Of a DNA stretch of 6,468 bases, positions 1 through 6,265 are shown one piece after another. How positions within the stretch are numbered: position 1 is the first letter of the stretch; each line of letters starts with the position of its first letter. The translations under genes were made by a program, and so were the position numbers. The notes beneath the pieces were generated by a model that saw nothing but the letters and a program-made list of their open reading frames with translations, searched no databases and was not told the DNA's origin. Origin of the DNA: Treponema sp. (lineage in GTDB: Bacteria > Spirochaetota > Spirochaetia > Treponematales > Breznakiellaceae). The DNA lies in NCBI GenBank assembly GCA_031267115.1, contig JAIRZS010000257.1, forward strand, positions 1-6,468. The letters run 5' to 3'.

Positions 1-96
<96 letters not shown>

Positions 97-100
97 CCCC

Positions 101-129
101 CTGACAGTGTAAATTCACGCTTTTTTAAA
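101..129 (+). promoter_or_regulatory. Candidate promoter for the lipoprotein gene
   Basis: CTGACA (101-106, five of six matches to the -35 consensus) is followed by a 17-base spacer and TTTAAA (124-129, four of six matches to the -10). The predicted start is near base 136, giving a leader of about 150 bases that contains an intrinsic terminator and two more hairpins before the ribosome binding site. The match is moderate. A promoter between the terminator and the gene is hard to place, because only about 60 bases, mostly hairpin, lie there. Confidence 0.35.
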
Positions 130-184
130 TTTTCCTCAAACCTTTTAACCGCCCAGGTGGTTCCTCGATTTTTTTCGTAAAAAC

Positions 185-222
185 GCCGGATCTCCGTGTA
201 TACGGGGATACCGGCTTTTTTT
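185..222 (+). terminator. Intrinsic terminator upstream of the lipoprotein gene
   Basis: GCCGG (185-189) pairs with CCGGC (211-215). ATCTCCGT (190-197) pairs with ACGGGGAT (202-209) with one G-T wobble, base 210 is bulged, and the loop is GTAT. Seven T residues follow at 216-222. This is a textbook Rho-independent terminator for rightward transcription. On the other strand the hairpin is followed by CG and five T residues, so it may work in both directions. It either ends transcription coming from the left or acts as a conditional terminator in the leader of the lipoprotein gene. Confidence 0.85.
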
Positions 223-225
223 ATT

Positions 226-261
226 TCTCCCCATGCGGGAGAACCGCGGCCTGCGCCGCGG
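226..261 (+). promoter_or_regulatory. Two tandem perfect hairpins in the lipoprotein leader
   Basis: TCTCCC (226-231) and GGGAGA (237-242) form a 6-bp stem with loop CATGC. One base later CCGCGGC (244-250) and GCCGCGG (255-261) form a 7-bp stem with loop CTGC. They sit between the terminator and the Shine-Dalgarno sequence (AAGGAGA, 274-280) and leave that site free. They could stabilise the 5' end of the mRNA or simply belong to the palindromes common in this window. They match no riboswitch class I recognise. Confidence 0.6.
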
Positions 262-285
262 AAACCAAATGTTAAGGAGACGAGT

Positions 286-1065
286 ATGAAGAAGCGTTAT
301 CCGATCGGTATTGCCGCGCTTATGCTGGCAATAGGATTAGTATTGTTGGGATGCTCTGACGATAATTCCAGCAGTGGCCCTGGGACCAAGACGTATAGTG
401 GCGAGGATGGTGACACAACCTACGAATTGAAGATTACCGGAGATGACTATGTATTAACTATCACCGACTCCGAAGGGACCAAAAAAACGAATTCCGGCAC
501 TGTTATATCCGATTCGAGCGGGACGATAGGGTTACAGCCTGAAGCAGGGAAAACCATTGTTATAACTACGGAAAGCGGCGGGATAGGCGGCATAGAAGTA
601 GGAGATGGCGGCAGCATCTCCGTTAAAGACGAAGACGGTAATCCTGCGGCCCCTGTAGCGCCGCCGGCGGAGATAACCCCCGTAACCCCCCCCGCCGTCG
701 GCGGAAATAGCGCTCCAAAAACACTGGTAATTACCGGTATCACTTCCGCTCAGGCCAGTCAAGGGCAATCAGGCATCAACATTGGAATTTTTCAACGTGG
801 AACAACCCCGGAACAGGCAATGTCAATGATAGGTTATGTCGCCGGAGCGGAAAGTGAAGATGTAACACTTTCTGGTTCTACTTTAACCGTATCACTCTGG
901 ACTCCTTCAGGTAGTGGGTATACTGAATGGACGGGTTCCGGTAATTATGATATTTACCTTATATTAGGCAGCATATATAGTGGGAGTGCCTACCGTAGAC
1001 AAAATGTCTCATTTACCTCCGCCTCAACAACGGTTACTGCAACAAGTTTTTCACCGCTAAACTAA
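286..1065 (+). CDS. Predicted secreted lipoprotein, two beta-rich modules joined by a proline-rich linker
   Basis: The product is 259 residues. The start is the ATG at 286, which has AAGGAGA five bases upstream; the frame is also open from a GTG at 196, but that codon lies inside the terminator hairpin. The N-terminus is a lipoprotein signal: KKR, a hydrophobic stretch at residues 7-21, and the lipobox LLGC with the acylated cysteine at 23, followed by a polar tether (SDDNSSSGPG). Residues 35-118 are short alternating polar and hydrophobic strands rich in Thr, Gly and Asp (for example YELKITGDDYVLTIT). Residues 119-140 are a Pro/Ala linker. Residues 145-259 form a second module starting KTLVITGI, with Ser/Thr/Gly-rich strands and a YDIYLIL segment. 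No catalytic motif is visible, so the function is unknown. Similar 'putative lipoproteins' are common in Treponema, which is general family knowledge. A surface or periplasmic location is likely from the signal alone. It appears monocistronic. Confidence 0.88.
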   Translation: MKKRYPIGIAALMLAIGLVLLGCSDDNSSSGPGTKTYSGEDGDTTYELKITGDDYVLTITDSEGTKKTNSGTVISDSSGTIGLQPEAGKTIVITTESGGIGGIEVGDGGSISVKDEDGNPAAPVAPPAEITPVTPPAVGGNSAPKTLVITGITSAQASQGQSGINIGIFQRGTTPEQAMSMIGYVAGAESEDVTLSGSTLTVSLWTPSGSGYTEWTGSGNYDIYLILGSIYSGSAYRRQNVSFTSASTTVTATSFSPLN

Positions 1066-1091
1066 ACAGCCGCCGTTTTATGAATGAGAAG

Positions 1092-1301
1092 GGAGGAGCG
1101 GGGAATTGCGGAACCGTCCGCCCGCTCCTCCTTCCGGGCGGCTCGTGGCCCTCCGGCGGGGGGCGTTGCGGGGGCGGAGCCCCCCGCAGAGGGGGTAGGC
1201 TAAGACTTGCCGCCTTTGGCGTCAAGTCTTTTAGGAGTTTTGCTTCGCAAAACTCCACACCTAACGCGGCAAGGCTGGGCCGTAGGGGGCGGCTGCCCCC
1301 T
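1092..1301. repeat. Hairpin cluster downstream of the lipoprotein gene
   Basis: Five strong palindromes lie in about 210 bases. (1) GGAGGAGCGGG (1092-1102) pairs with CCCGCTCCTCC (1121-1131). (2) A GC-rich hairpin spans 1167-1188 around GGGGGCGGAGCCCCC. (3) AAGACTTG (1202-1209) pairs with CAAGTCTT (1223-1230), with CGCC/GGCG inside, and is followed by TT. (4) GGAGTTTTGC (1234-1243) pairs with GCAAAACTCC (1247-1256) around loop TTC. (5) AGGGGGC (1284-1290) pairs with GCCCCCT (1295-1301) around loop GGCT. Hairpins 1 and 3 could end lipoprotein transcription, but neither has a good T-run. The open frames here on both strands follow from G+C-rich palindromes and are not genes. Bases 1302-1385 show nothing recognisable. 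Confidence 0.85.
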
Positions 1302-1385
1302 CCTTAACTTATTGGCTGGGGTTTTGGAACAGGCTCTATTGACAAAATAAAGATGTAGTTCATTGGCAAGTGATAGACTGAATAG

Positions 1386-1876
1386 TTATATCTTTTTTTC
1401 TATTACCAAATTCACCAATAATTCTTCTATGTTTCTTCTTGTATCAATAATTTGTTGTATTGATATTATTTTATTGTCATTAATTATTTTATAATAAATT
1501 TTCCACGGGTTTACATTTAACTCAAAAATATCATTTATGCCAATACTTGCCAAATCTTGTGATTGGAAGGCGGGGTCCATACCCCGGAGCTTGCTCTGGA
1601 AAATTTACAACACTTGGAAAAGTTGTAAACCAATATTTGGATTGGGGTATGACCCCGCCAGTATAATAAATTTCCTATCCAACGAAGATACCCAGGAGCT
1701 TGCTCCTGGGTTCTTCATTTTCTTGTCGTTACACGTTCAGATTTTAATAATTCAATTTCTCCAATTACTTTCTCATATACTTTATCTGCGTTTATTGAAC
1801 CGGAGTTTTTGGTTATATAATCCAATATTTCATTAAATGCGTCTTCCCCGTGTTTGGCCCAAATTATTTCTCTCAT
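1386..1876 (-). pseudogene. RelE/ParE-family toxin, interrupted by palindromic insertion
   Basis: Two parts of one toxin gene are separated by palindromic DNA. The N-terminal part (1876 down to 1718) begins MREIIWAKHGEDAFNEILDY, typical of the first strand and helix of RelE/ParE toxins, and stops after 53 residues at TGA (1715-1717). The C-terminal part (1562 down to the TAA at 1386) reads SQDLASIGINDIFEL, then NPWKIYYKI and DTRRNIEELL. The NPW-(K/R)-I-x-YKI strand and RRN-(I/V)-E-(E/D)-LL tail are characteristic of this family. Joining the parts gives about 111 residues, a normal length. The two parts are in different frames, so no readthrough product is possible. The ATG at 1580 that opens the C-terminal frame lies inside the inserted DNA. 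The start is one base after the antitoxin stop, as expected for a coupled operon. Toxins of this superfamily cleave ribosome-bound mRNA or poison gyrase; which applies here cannot be told. The gene is inactive. Confidence 0.85.
1563..1717. repeat. Palindromic insertion (~155 bp) inside the toxin gene
   Basis: This DNA separates the toxin halves and is almost wholly hairpins. GGCGGGGTCCATACCCC (1569-1585) is the inverted copy, with one extra C, of GGGGTATGACCCCGCC (1644-1659). Between them lie a hairpin around GGAGCTTGCTC (1584-1599), TTTACAAC/GTTGTAAA (1604-1611 and 1622-1629), and CCAAT/ATTGG (1630-1634 and 1641-1645). Outside lies a stem of 14 bp with one bulge (1684-1716) whose core is CCAGGAG-CTTG-CTCCTGG. 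The GGAGCTTGCTC core thus occurs twice. No transposase is encoded, so it is a non-autonomous or REP/MITE-like element at most. Boundaries come from where toxin homology stops and are good to a few bases. ACAAGA occurs on both sides (1555-1560 and 1721-1726) and might be a target duplication, but removing one copy with the insert does not restore the frame. Confidence 0.75.
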
Positions 1877-1877
1877 T

Positions 1878-2152
1878 TCATTTTCCTATTGTTTTTTCAA
1901 AACGCTTTTTTGCCTCCTCATGCGTTACGGTGTTGCCGTTTTTTAAATCCATTTCGCTGAAGCTTAATAATTTTGCCAAATTTATGGCATTTAAAGTCTT
2001 TTGGTAGCTTTCAATGTCAATAATTACCGCTTTTGCTTCCCCGTTTTGAGTTATTATTATTGGAGATCTGGTTTCCCCACGTTCTTGACAACTTCAGTGG
2101 TATGGGCCTTTACATAGGAAATTGGCTTTATGTTCCGCACTAAATCGATCAT
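1878..2152 (-). pseudogene. YefM/Phd-family antitoxin with one-base frameshift
   Basis: From the ATG at 2152 the frame reads MIDLVRNIKPISYVKAHTTE and VVKNVG, then shifts and hits TAA at 2057-2059 after 31 codons. The reading continues in the next frame as ETRSPIIITQNGEAKAV, the hallmark of the Phd/YefM fold, then IDIESYQKTLNAINLAKLL and a C-terminal toxin-binding tail ending KKRFEKTIGK at the TGA 1878-1880. Adding one base to the C4 run at 2075-2078 (G4 on the coding strand) restores a 91-residue protein of normal length. The start has AAGGAG (2159-2164) six bases upstream. The family binds the cognate toxin and represses its own operon. The shift could be a real mutation or a homopolymer sequencing error. 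If it is an error, the antitoxin is intact beside a dead toxin. Confidence 0.87.
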
Positions 2153-2158
2153 GTCATG

Positions 2159-2199
2159 CTCCTTGTACCAGATATAGTACATAGTTCCGATTCAGTCAA
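2159..2199 (-). promoter_or_regulatory. Toxin-antitoxin operon promoter with YefM-like operator
   Basis: On the minus strand, TTGACT (2194-2199) is followed by a 17-base spacer and TATATC (2171-2176), 19 bases before the antitoxin ATG. The Shine-Dalgarno AAGGAG occupies 2159-2164, so the predicted leader is very short. The inverted repeat TGTAC-N8-GTACA (2164-2168 and 2177-2181) overlaps the -10 box. Its two hexamers, TGTACC and AGTACA, each differ by one base from TGTACA, the core motif known for the E. coli YefM-YoeB operator, and their centres are 12 bp apart, the spacing reported there. This supports the autorepression expected of the family. The promoter lies between the purL stop and the antitoxin, with no terminator visible. 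Confidence 0.6.
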
Positions 2200-2214
2200 T
2201 ACAATCCCCCGTTC

Positions 2215-5200
2215 TCAGCAAAAGTACCGTACCCCGGCCTCAAAGATACGCTGGTTTTTATTTCCGGGGATGTTGATATGCACGTATTCCCCCCGGCGTT
2301 CGGAGTGGGCCATCTTGCCCAGAACCCGCCCGTCCGGGCTGGACATCGCCTCTATCGCGAACTGCGATCCGTTGGGGTTGTCCGGCTCGGCCAGGGTGGG
2401 CCGTCCCTGCGGATCCGCGTAACAGCAGGCTATCTGCCCGGCCCGGAACAGTTCTTCCGCTTCCCCCTCCTGGATAACGACGCGGCCTTCGCCGTGGCTT
2501 ACGGGAATTACATGCAGAGCGCCCGGTTCCTCCAGGGCCAGCCAGGGGGAAATATCCGACATTACCCTGGTGCGTACCATCCTGGAAACGTGGCGGCCTA
2601 TGCTGTTAAAGGTAAGGGTAGGCGTGTTTTCCGAGGGGGCCTGAATCCTGCCGTAGGGGACCAGCCCGAGCTTGATCAGGGCCTGAAAGCCGTTGCATAT
2701 TCCCAGTACGAGGCCGTCTTGGTTTTCCAGAAGATCCGCCACAGCGTCCGCCACAGGCCGGGACCGGAACACATTGGCGATAAATTTCCCCGAACCGTCC
2801 GGCTCGTCCCCGGCGCTGAACCCGCCGGAAAGGGCGACGATCTGGGAGTCCCGTATCGACGCGGCAAGTTCCGCTATGGACGCGGGTATGTCTTCCGGGC
2901 GGCGGTTTCTGAATACCAGAATCCGCGTCCTTGCCCCGGCTTCCCGGAAGGCCCGTTCCATATCCCACTCGCAGTTGGTACCGGGGAACGCCGGAATCGT
3001 GACTAGGGGCGCCGCGTTCAGCCTGGGCCGCGAAACGGGCCGGGCCGCGCCGCGCCGGTATTCGGTATCTATGATCCGGCCTTCCGCCGCGCTTTCTTCC
3101 GCAGCGGTTGCTCCGTTCGAGGTCTGGGGGTAAACCTGGGCCAGCGGGTACTCGTAGGCCCGGCGGAGAACCGCAAGATGGACATGTGCCGCGGCGTATT
3201 CGGGATTCTCCCCGGTTTCCGCGCCCAGGCCCACCTGCCTGGGGTCAGACCCTTTCCGTACCATGCGGTATACCGGCCCGGCGAGAGTCCGCGCGGCTAT
3301 TACCGCGCCGGGAACGGCGTTTGTATTGATCCCCGCGCCGGCCGCCTTTTCTTCGTCTATCTCTGCCAGTATCGAACCCTGGTAGTAATCGTGTTCCGTA
3401 AGGGCGCAGGAATCCGCGTATACCTCAAGCCCGGCCATATTACCGAAGGCCATCACCGCCAGGGAGGCCGCCGTACCGCCGGGGCCGGCAGGATAGGCGG
3501 CGCGGACAATTCCGTACCCGGCAAGGCGGGAAAGGGTGTCCATGTTACGCCTGAACGCGGCCCACTCGTCCGCGCCCGAATCCGGCTGCGCCAGCAGCAG
3601 GACCGTATTTCCCGCCTTGCCGCTCAGGGCGCCCGAGCGGACACGGCTGGCCGGCGCGGTCCCGGCGGCAAAGGCCGCCAGTGTCGGGGGTACAGCGAGG
3701 CTGATGCCCCGGCTTTCGTCGCGGTAAGTGCCGGACATGGAGTCCTTCCCCCCGATAGCCGGAACGCCCAGCGCGAGCTGCGCCTCCAGAGCGCCGAGCA
3801 GGGCGGCGGCAGGCTTTCCCCAGGATTCACCGGATTCGGCGCGTTCAAAGTACTCCTGGAGGGAAAGCCGGGCCTTCCAGGGATCGCCCCCCATACAGGC
3901 AAATTTTGCCAGCGCCTCCCGGATCGCGCCTTTGGCGCCCAGGTAGGGGCTTGAGGCGGAAATTTCCGGATCGTAGCCGAAACTGAGGAGGCTTGCCGTG
4001 ACGCACTGCTTTTCCAGCGAGGGGAGCAGCGCCGCCATTCCGCATTCGGCGGTTCCCTGCGTCCTGCCGCCCCAGGGGAACAGTACCGAGGAAGCCCCGA
4101 TGGAACCGTCAAAACGCTCCTGGAGGCCCCGGCGGCTCCCGCTCCGCAGGGAGGCAAGTTCCCGTTCCAGTTCGTCAAGCAGCGCCCCTGCGGGAAGCGG
4201 CTCCCCGTTTCCGGCCCCGCCACGAATACCGCCGCGGATGCCGCGAGTGCCGCCGCCCTGCACGAGGATCTTTGCCGCCGCGCTCCGGCCCGCGCCGTTG
4301 GTGTTGAGGAAGGAGCGGGAAAGGTCCGCCACAACCTTGCCCCGCCAAAACATGCGGAGCTGCGCCCCGCCCCCGCCTGAAGTTACTTTCGCGATAACAA
4401 CCGCCGTCAGGTTTTCCGCGGCGGCCTCGCGGATAAAATCCTCCGCGTGGCAGGGGGCGGTCACCACCGCCATCCGTTCCTGGGACTCGCTTACGGCAAG
4501 CTCGGTTCCGTCAAGACCCGCGTATTTTTTCGGTACCGCGTCCAGATCAATGTCGAGGCCGTCCGCGAGTTCTCCCACAGCTACCGAAACCCCGCCCGCG
4601 CCGAAGTCGTTGCAGCGCTTAATAAGCCGGGCTACCCCGGCCCTGCGGAAAAGCCGCTGGAGCTTCCGCTCCTCCACCGCGTTGCCCTTCTGTACCTCGG
4701 CCCCGGAATTTTCCACAGATTCCCCGGTGTGGGCCTTTGAGGAGCCGGTCGCCCCGCCTATCCCGTCCCGTCCGGTCTTGCCCCCGACCAGAAGCACCAG
4801 GTCCCCCGGCTCAGGCTCTTCCCGGCGTACCCAGGAGGCGGGGACCGCGCCGATCACCGCGCCCAGTTCCATGCGTTTGGCGGTAAATCCCGGATGGTAA
4901 AATTCCGCCACCTGACCCGTGGCAAGCCCGATCTGATTCCCGTAGGAAGAGTATCCCGCCGCGGCCTCCCGTGCGATTTTTACCTGGGGGAGTTTTCCCG
5001 GCAGAGTCTCGGCCAGCTTTTGGCGGGGATCGCCCCCGGCGCTTACCCGCATAGCCTGATGCACAAAGGCCCTGCCCGAAAGCGGGTCCCGTATAGCGCC
5101 GCCGAGGCAGGTTGCCGCGCCGCCGAAAGGCTCAATTTCCGTGGGGTGGTTGTGCGTCTCGTTCTTGAAAAGCAGAAGCCAGGGTTCCGTCTCCCCGCCG

Positions 5201-6195
5201 CTAAATTCAGCGTCAACCTTGACCGTACAGGCGTTAATTTCTTTTGATTCATCCAGATCCGGAACAAGGCCGCGCCTTTTCAACGCCCTGGCCCCGATAG
5301 TAGCCATATCCATCAGGGTACGCCCGTGATCCCGCTCCGTTTTGCCGTAAACTTCCCGCCGGGTTTGCCCGTAAAGCGACAAGGCGTTTCTCAGGCCGGC
5401 CTCAATCGCGGCGCTGCCACCACTATCGGCGCTGCCCGGCACGGCCTCAATATCGATCCGCTCAAGGACCGTGTTAAACGTAGTGTGCCTGCAATGATCC
5501 GACCAGTAAGTGTCCAGAATACGCAGTTCCGCCAGGGAAGGGTCCCGGCCCTCGCTTTGGAAGTAATCCCGGCAGCACCGCAGATCGTCCGGACTCATGG
5601 CAAGGCCGTATTCCCCGCATAGAGCGGCCAGCCCTTCCCCGCCGGAGCCGGAACAGATAAAGCCCTCAAGTACCGGCACGTCCGGAACGGCCTGTTCTTC
5701 CGGCTCGAGCGACAGGGGCAGGCCCGCGCCGGCCTCCCGGGAATCCACCGGATTGATAAGGTAACGCTTTACCGCTTCCAGGGCCTCGTCCGAAACAGGC
5801 GCGCCGGCCTCAAGCACAAAGACCCTCGCGCTCCGTACAACAGGCCTTATCCCTGTAACCAGTTCCGCGCATTGCTCCGCCGAGTCGGCCCTCTGGTCGT
5901 ACTGACCCGCCAGGTACTCGACGGCAAAGGCCCGCTCGTTTTTTCCCAGCGGCAGAGTATCGTAAAACACCCGGTCGCACTGGGTCTCCGAAAGTACCAG
6001 ATCCACCGCCCGCCTGAACTGATCCCCGTCCAGCCGCCCCACATCGTAGCGGTTAAAAAGACGAAGCCCCTTGAGCCGGCCCAGTTCGCCGTACTGAACG
6101 CCCAGGAAACCGGCTATATCGGCCAAAACACTCCCGGCCTCAACATCGAACCCCGGTTTCTTCCCGACAAAAACTCTTTTTATGGATGATGGCAT
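2215..6195 (-). CDS. purL: Phosphoribosylformylglycinamidine (FGAM) synthase, large single-chain type
   Basis: The enzyme catalyses the fourth step of purine synthesis in the cytoplasm: FGAR + ATP + glutamine + water gives FGAM + ADP + phosphate + glutamate. It has 1326 residues from the ATG at 6195, which has a weak GAGG four bases upstream; an in-frame GTG at 6207 has no ribosome site. The E. coli enzyme has 1295. The N-terminus has KRVFVGKKPGFDVEA, typical of the Clostridium/Streptococcus-like PurL clade. Then come the linker signature WSDHCRHTTF (231-240), first synthase half ETHNHPTEIEPFGGAATC (346-363), GGKTGRDGIGGATGSS (471-486) and CNDFGAGGVS (528-537), and second half ERFDGSIGASS (693-703) and IGGKDSMSGT (814-823). 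The C-terminal glutaminase domain starts near 1063 (FPGTNCEWDMERAF) and has the nucleophile in GICNGFQ (Cys1167) and the pair His1297/Glu1299 in AHSER, matching the E. coli triad Cys1135, His1260 and Glu1262. All key motifs are intact, so no separate PurS or PurQ is needed. Odd point: a Gly/Arg-rich stretch at 647-660. The gene is much richer in G+C than the DNA downstream. Confidence 0.97.
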   Translation of the reverse strand: MPSSIKRVFVGKKPGFDVEAGSVLADIAGFLGVQYGELGRLKGLRLFNRYDVGRLDGDQFRRAVDLVLSETQCDRVFYDTLPLGKNERAFAVEYLAGQYDQRADSAEQCAELVTGIRPVVRSARVFVLEAGAPVSDEALEAVKRYLINPVDSREAGAGLPLSLEPEEQAVPDVPVLEGFICSGSGGEGLAALCGEYGLAMSPDDLRCCRDYFQSEGRDPSLAELRILDTYWSDHCRHTTFNTVLERIDIEAVPGSADSGGSAAIEAGLRNALSLYGQTRREVYGKTERDHGRTLMDMATIGARALKRRGLVPDLDESKEINACTVKVDAEFSGGETEPWLLLFKNETHNHPTEIEPFGGAATCLGGAIRDPLSGRAFVHQAMRVSAGGDPRQKLAETLPGKLPQVKIAREAAAGYSSYGNQIGLATGQVAEFYHPGFTAKRMELGAVIGAVPASWVRREEPEPGDLVLLVGGKTGRDGIGGATGSSKAHTGESVENSGAEVQKGNAVEERKLQRLFRRAGVARLIKRCNDFGAGGVSVAVGELADGLDIDLDAVPKKYAGLDGTELAVSESQERMAVVTAPCHAEDFIREAAAENLTAVVIAKVTSGGGGAQLRMFWRGKVVADLSRSFLNTNGAGRSAAAKILVQGGGTRGIRGGIRGGAGNGEPLPAGALLDELERELASLRSGSRRGLQERFDGSIGASSVLFPWGGRTQGTAECGMAALLPSLEKQCVTASLLSFGYDPEISASSPYLGAKGAIREALAKFACMGGDPWKARLSLQEYFERAESGESWGKPAAALLGALEAQLALGVPAIGGKDSMSGTYRDESRGISLAVPPTLAAFAAGTAPASRVRSGALSGKAGNTVLLLAQPDSGADEWAAFRRNMDTLSRLAGYGIVRAAYPAGPGGTAASLAVMAFGNMAGLEVYADSCALTEHDYYQGSILAEIDEEKAAGAGINTNAVPGAVIAARTLAGPVYRMVRKGSDPRQVGLGAETGENPEYAAAHVHLAVLRRAYEYPLAQVYPQTSNGATAAEESAAEGRIIDTEYRRGAARPVSRPRLNAAPLVTIPAFPGTNCEWDMERAFREAGARTRILVFRNRRPEDIPASIAELAASIRDSQIVALSGGFSAGDEPDGSGKFIANVFRSRPVADAVADLLENQDGLVLGICNGFQALIKLGLVPYGRIQAPSENTPTLTFNSIGRHVSRMVRTRVMSDISPWLALEEPGALHVIPVSHGEGRVVIQEGEAEELFRAGQIACCYADPQGRPTLAEPDNPNGSQFAIEAMSSPDGRVLGKMAHSERRGEYVHINIPGNKNQRIFEAGVRYFC

Positions 6196-6223
6196 AAAAC
6201 CTCGCACCGGACAGGCTGGGCAA

Positions 6224-6252
6224 AGTTTACCCCGAAAGCGCCCCCCTTACAA
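6224..6252 (-). promoter_or_regulatory. Candidate purL promoter
   Basis: On the minus strand, TTGTAA (6247-6252) is followed by a 17-base spacer and TAAACT (6224-6229). Each box matches four of six consensus bases. The predicted leader before the ATG at 6195 is about 22 bases, too short for a purine riboswitch, and none is visible. The match is modest, and a promoter to the right of the window remains possible. Confidence 0.3.
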
Positions 6253-6265
6253 GTTCCGCTTAACC

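Noticed and set aside
196..285. Upstream GTG start for the lipoprotein, adding 30 residues
   Set aside because: The GTG is inside the terminator stem and has no ribosome site. The extension would bury the lipoprotein signal peptide.
1034..1307. Overlapping 74-75 residue frames on both strands
   Set aside because: They are made of palindromic G+C-rich DNA with Pro/Gly/Arg-rich translations, no ribosome site and no recognisable domain.
1339..1367. TTGACA at 1339-1344 as a plus-strand promoter
   Set aside because: No acceptable -10 box occurs 16-18 bases downstream, and no plus-strand gene follows.
1386..1580. A 64-residue minus-strand gene starting at the ATG at 1580
   Set aside because: The first six codons come from the inserted DNA. 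The remaining residues are the C-terminal half of the broken toxin, so it is a fragment and not a gene start.
1684..1716. Terminator of the toxin gene
   Set aside because: The hairpin is strong, but it lies in the middle of the reconstructed toxin and no clean T-run follows on either strand. It is treated as part of the insertion.
1537..1836. A 99-codon plus-strand frame across the toxin remnant
   Set aside because: It is antisense to the recognisable toxin halves and includes the palindromic insertion.
6196..6207. GTG start at 6207 for purL
   Set aside because: It has no Shine-Dalgarno sequence, whereas the ATG at 6195 has GAGG nearby and gives an N-terminus closer to the family start.
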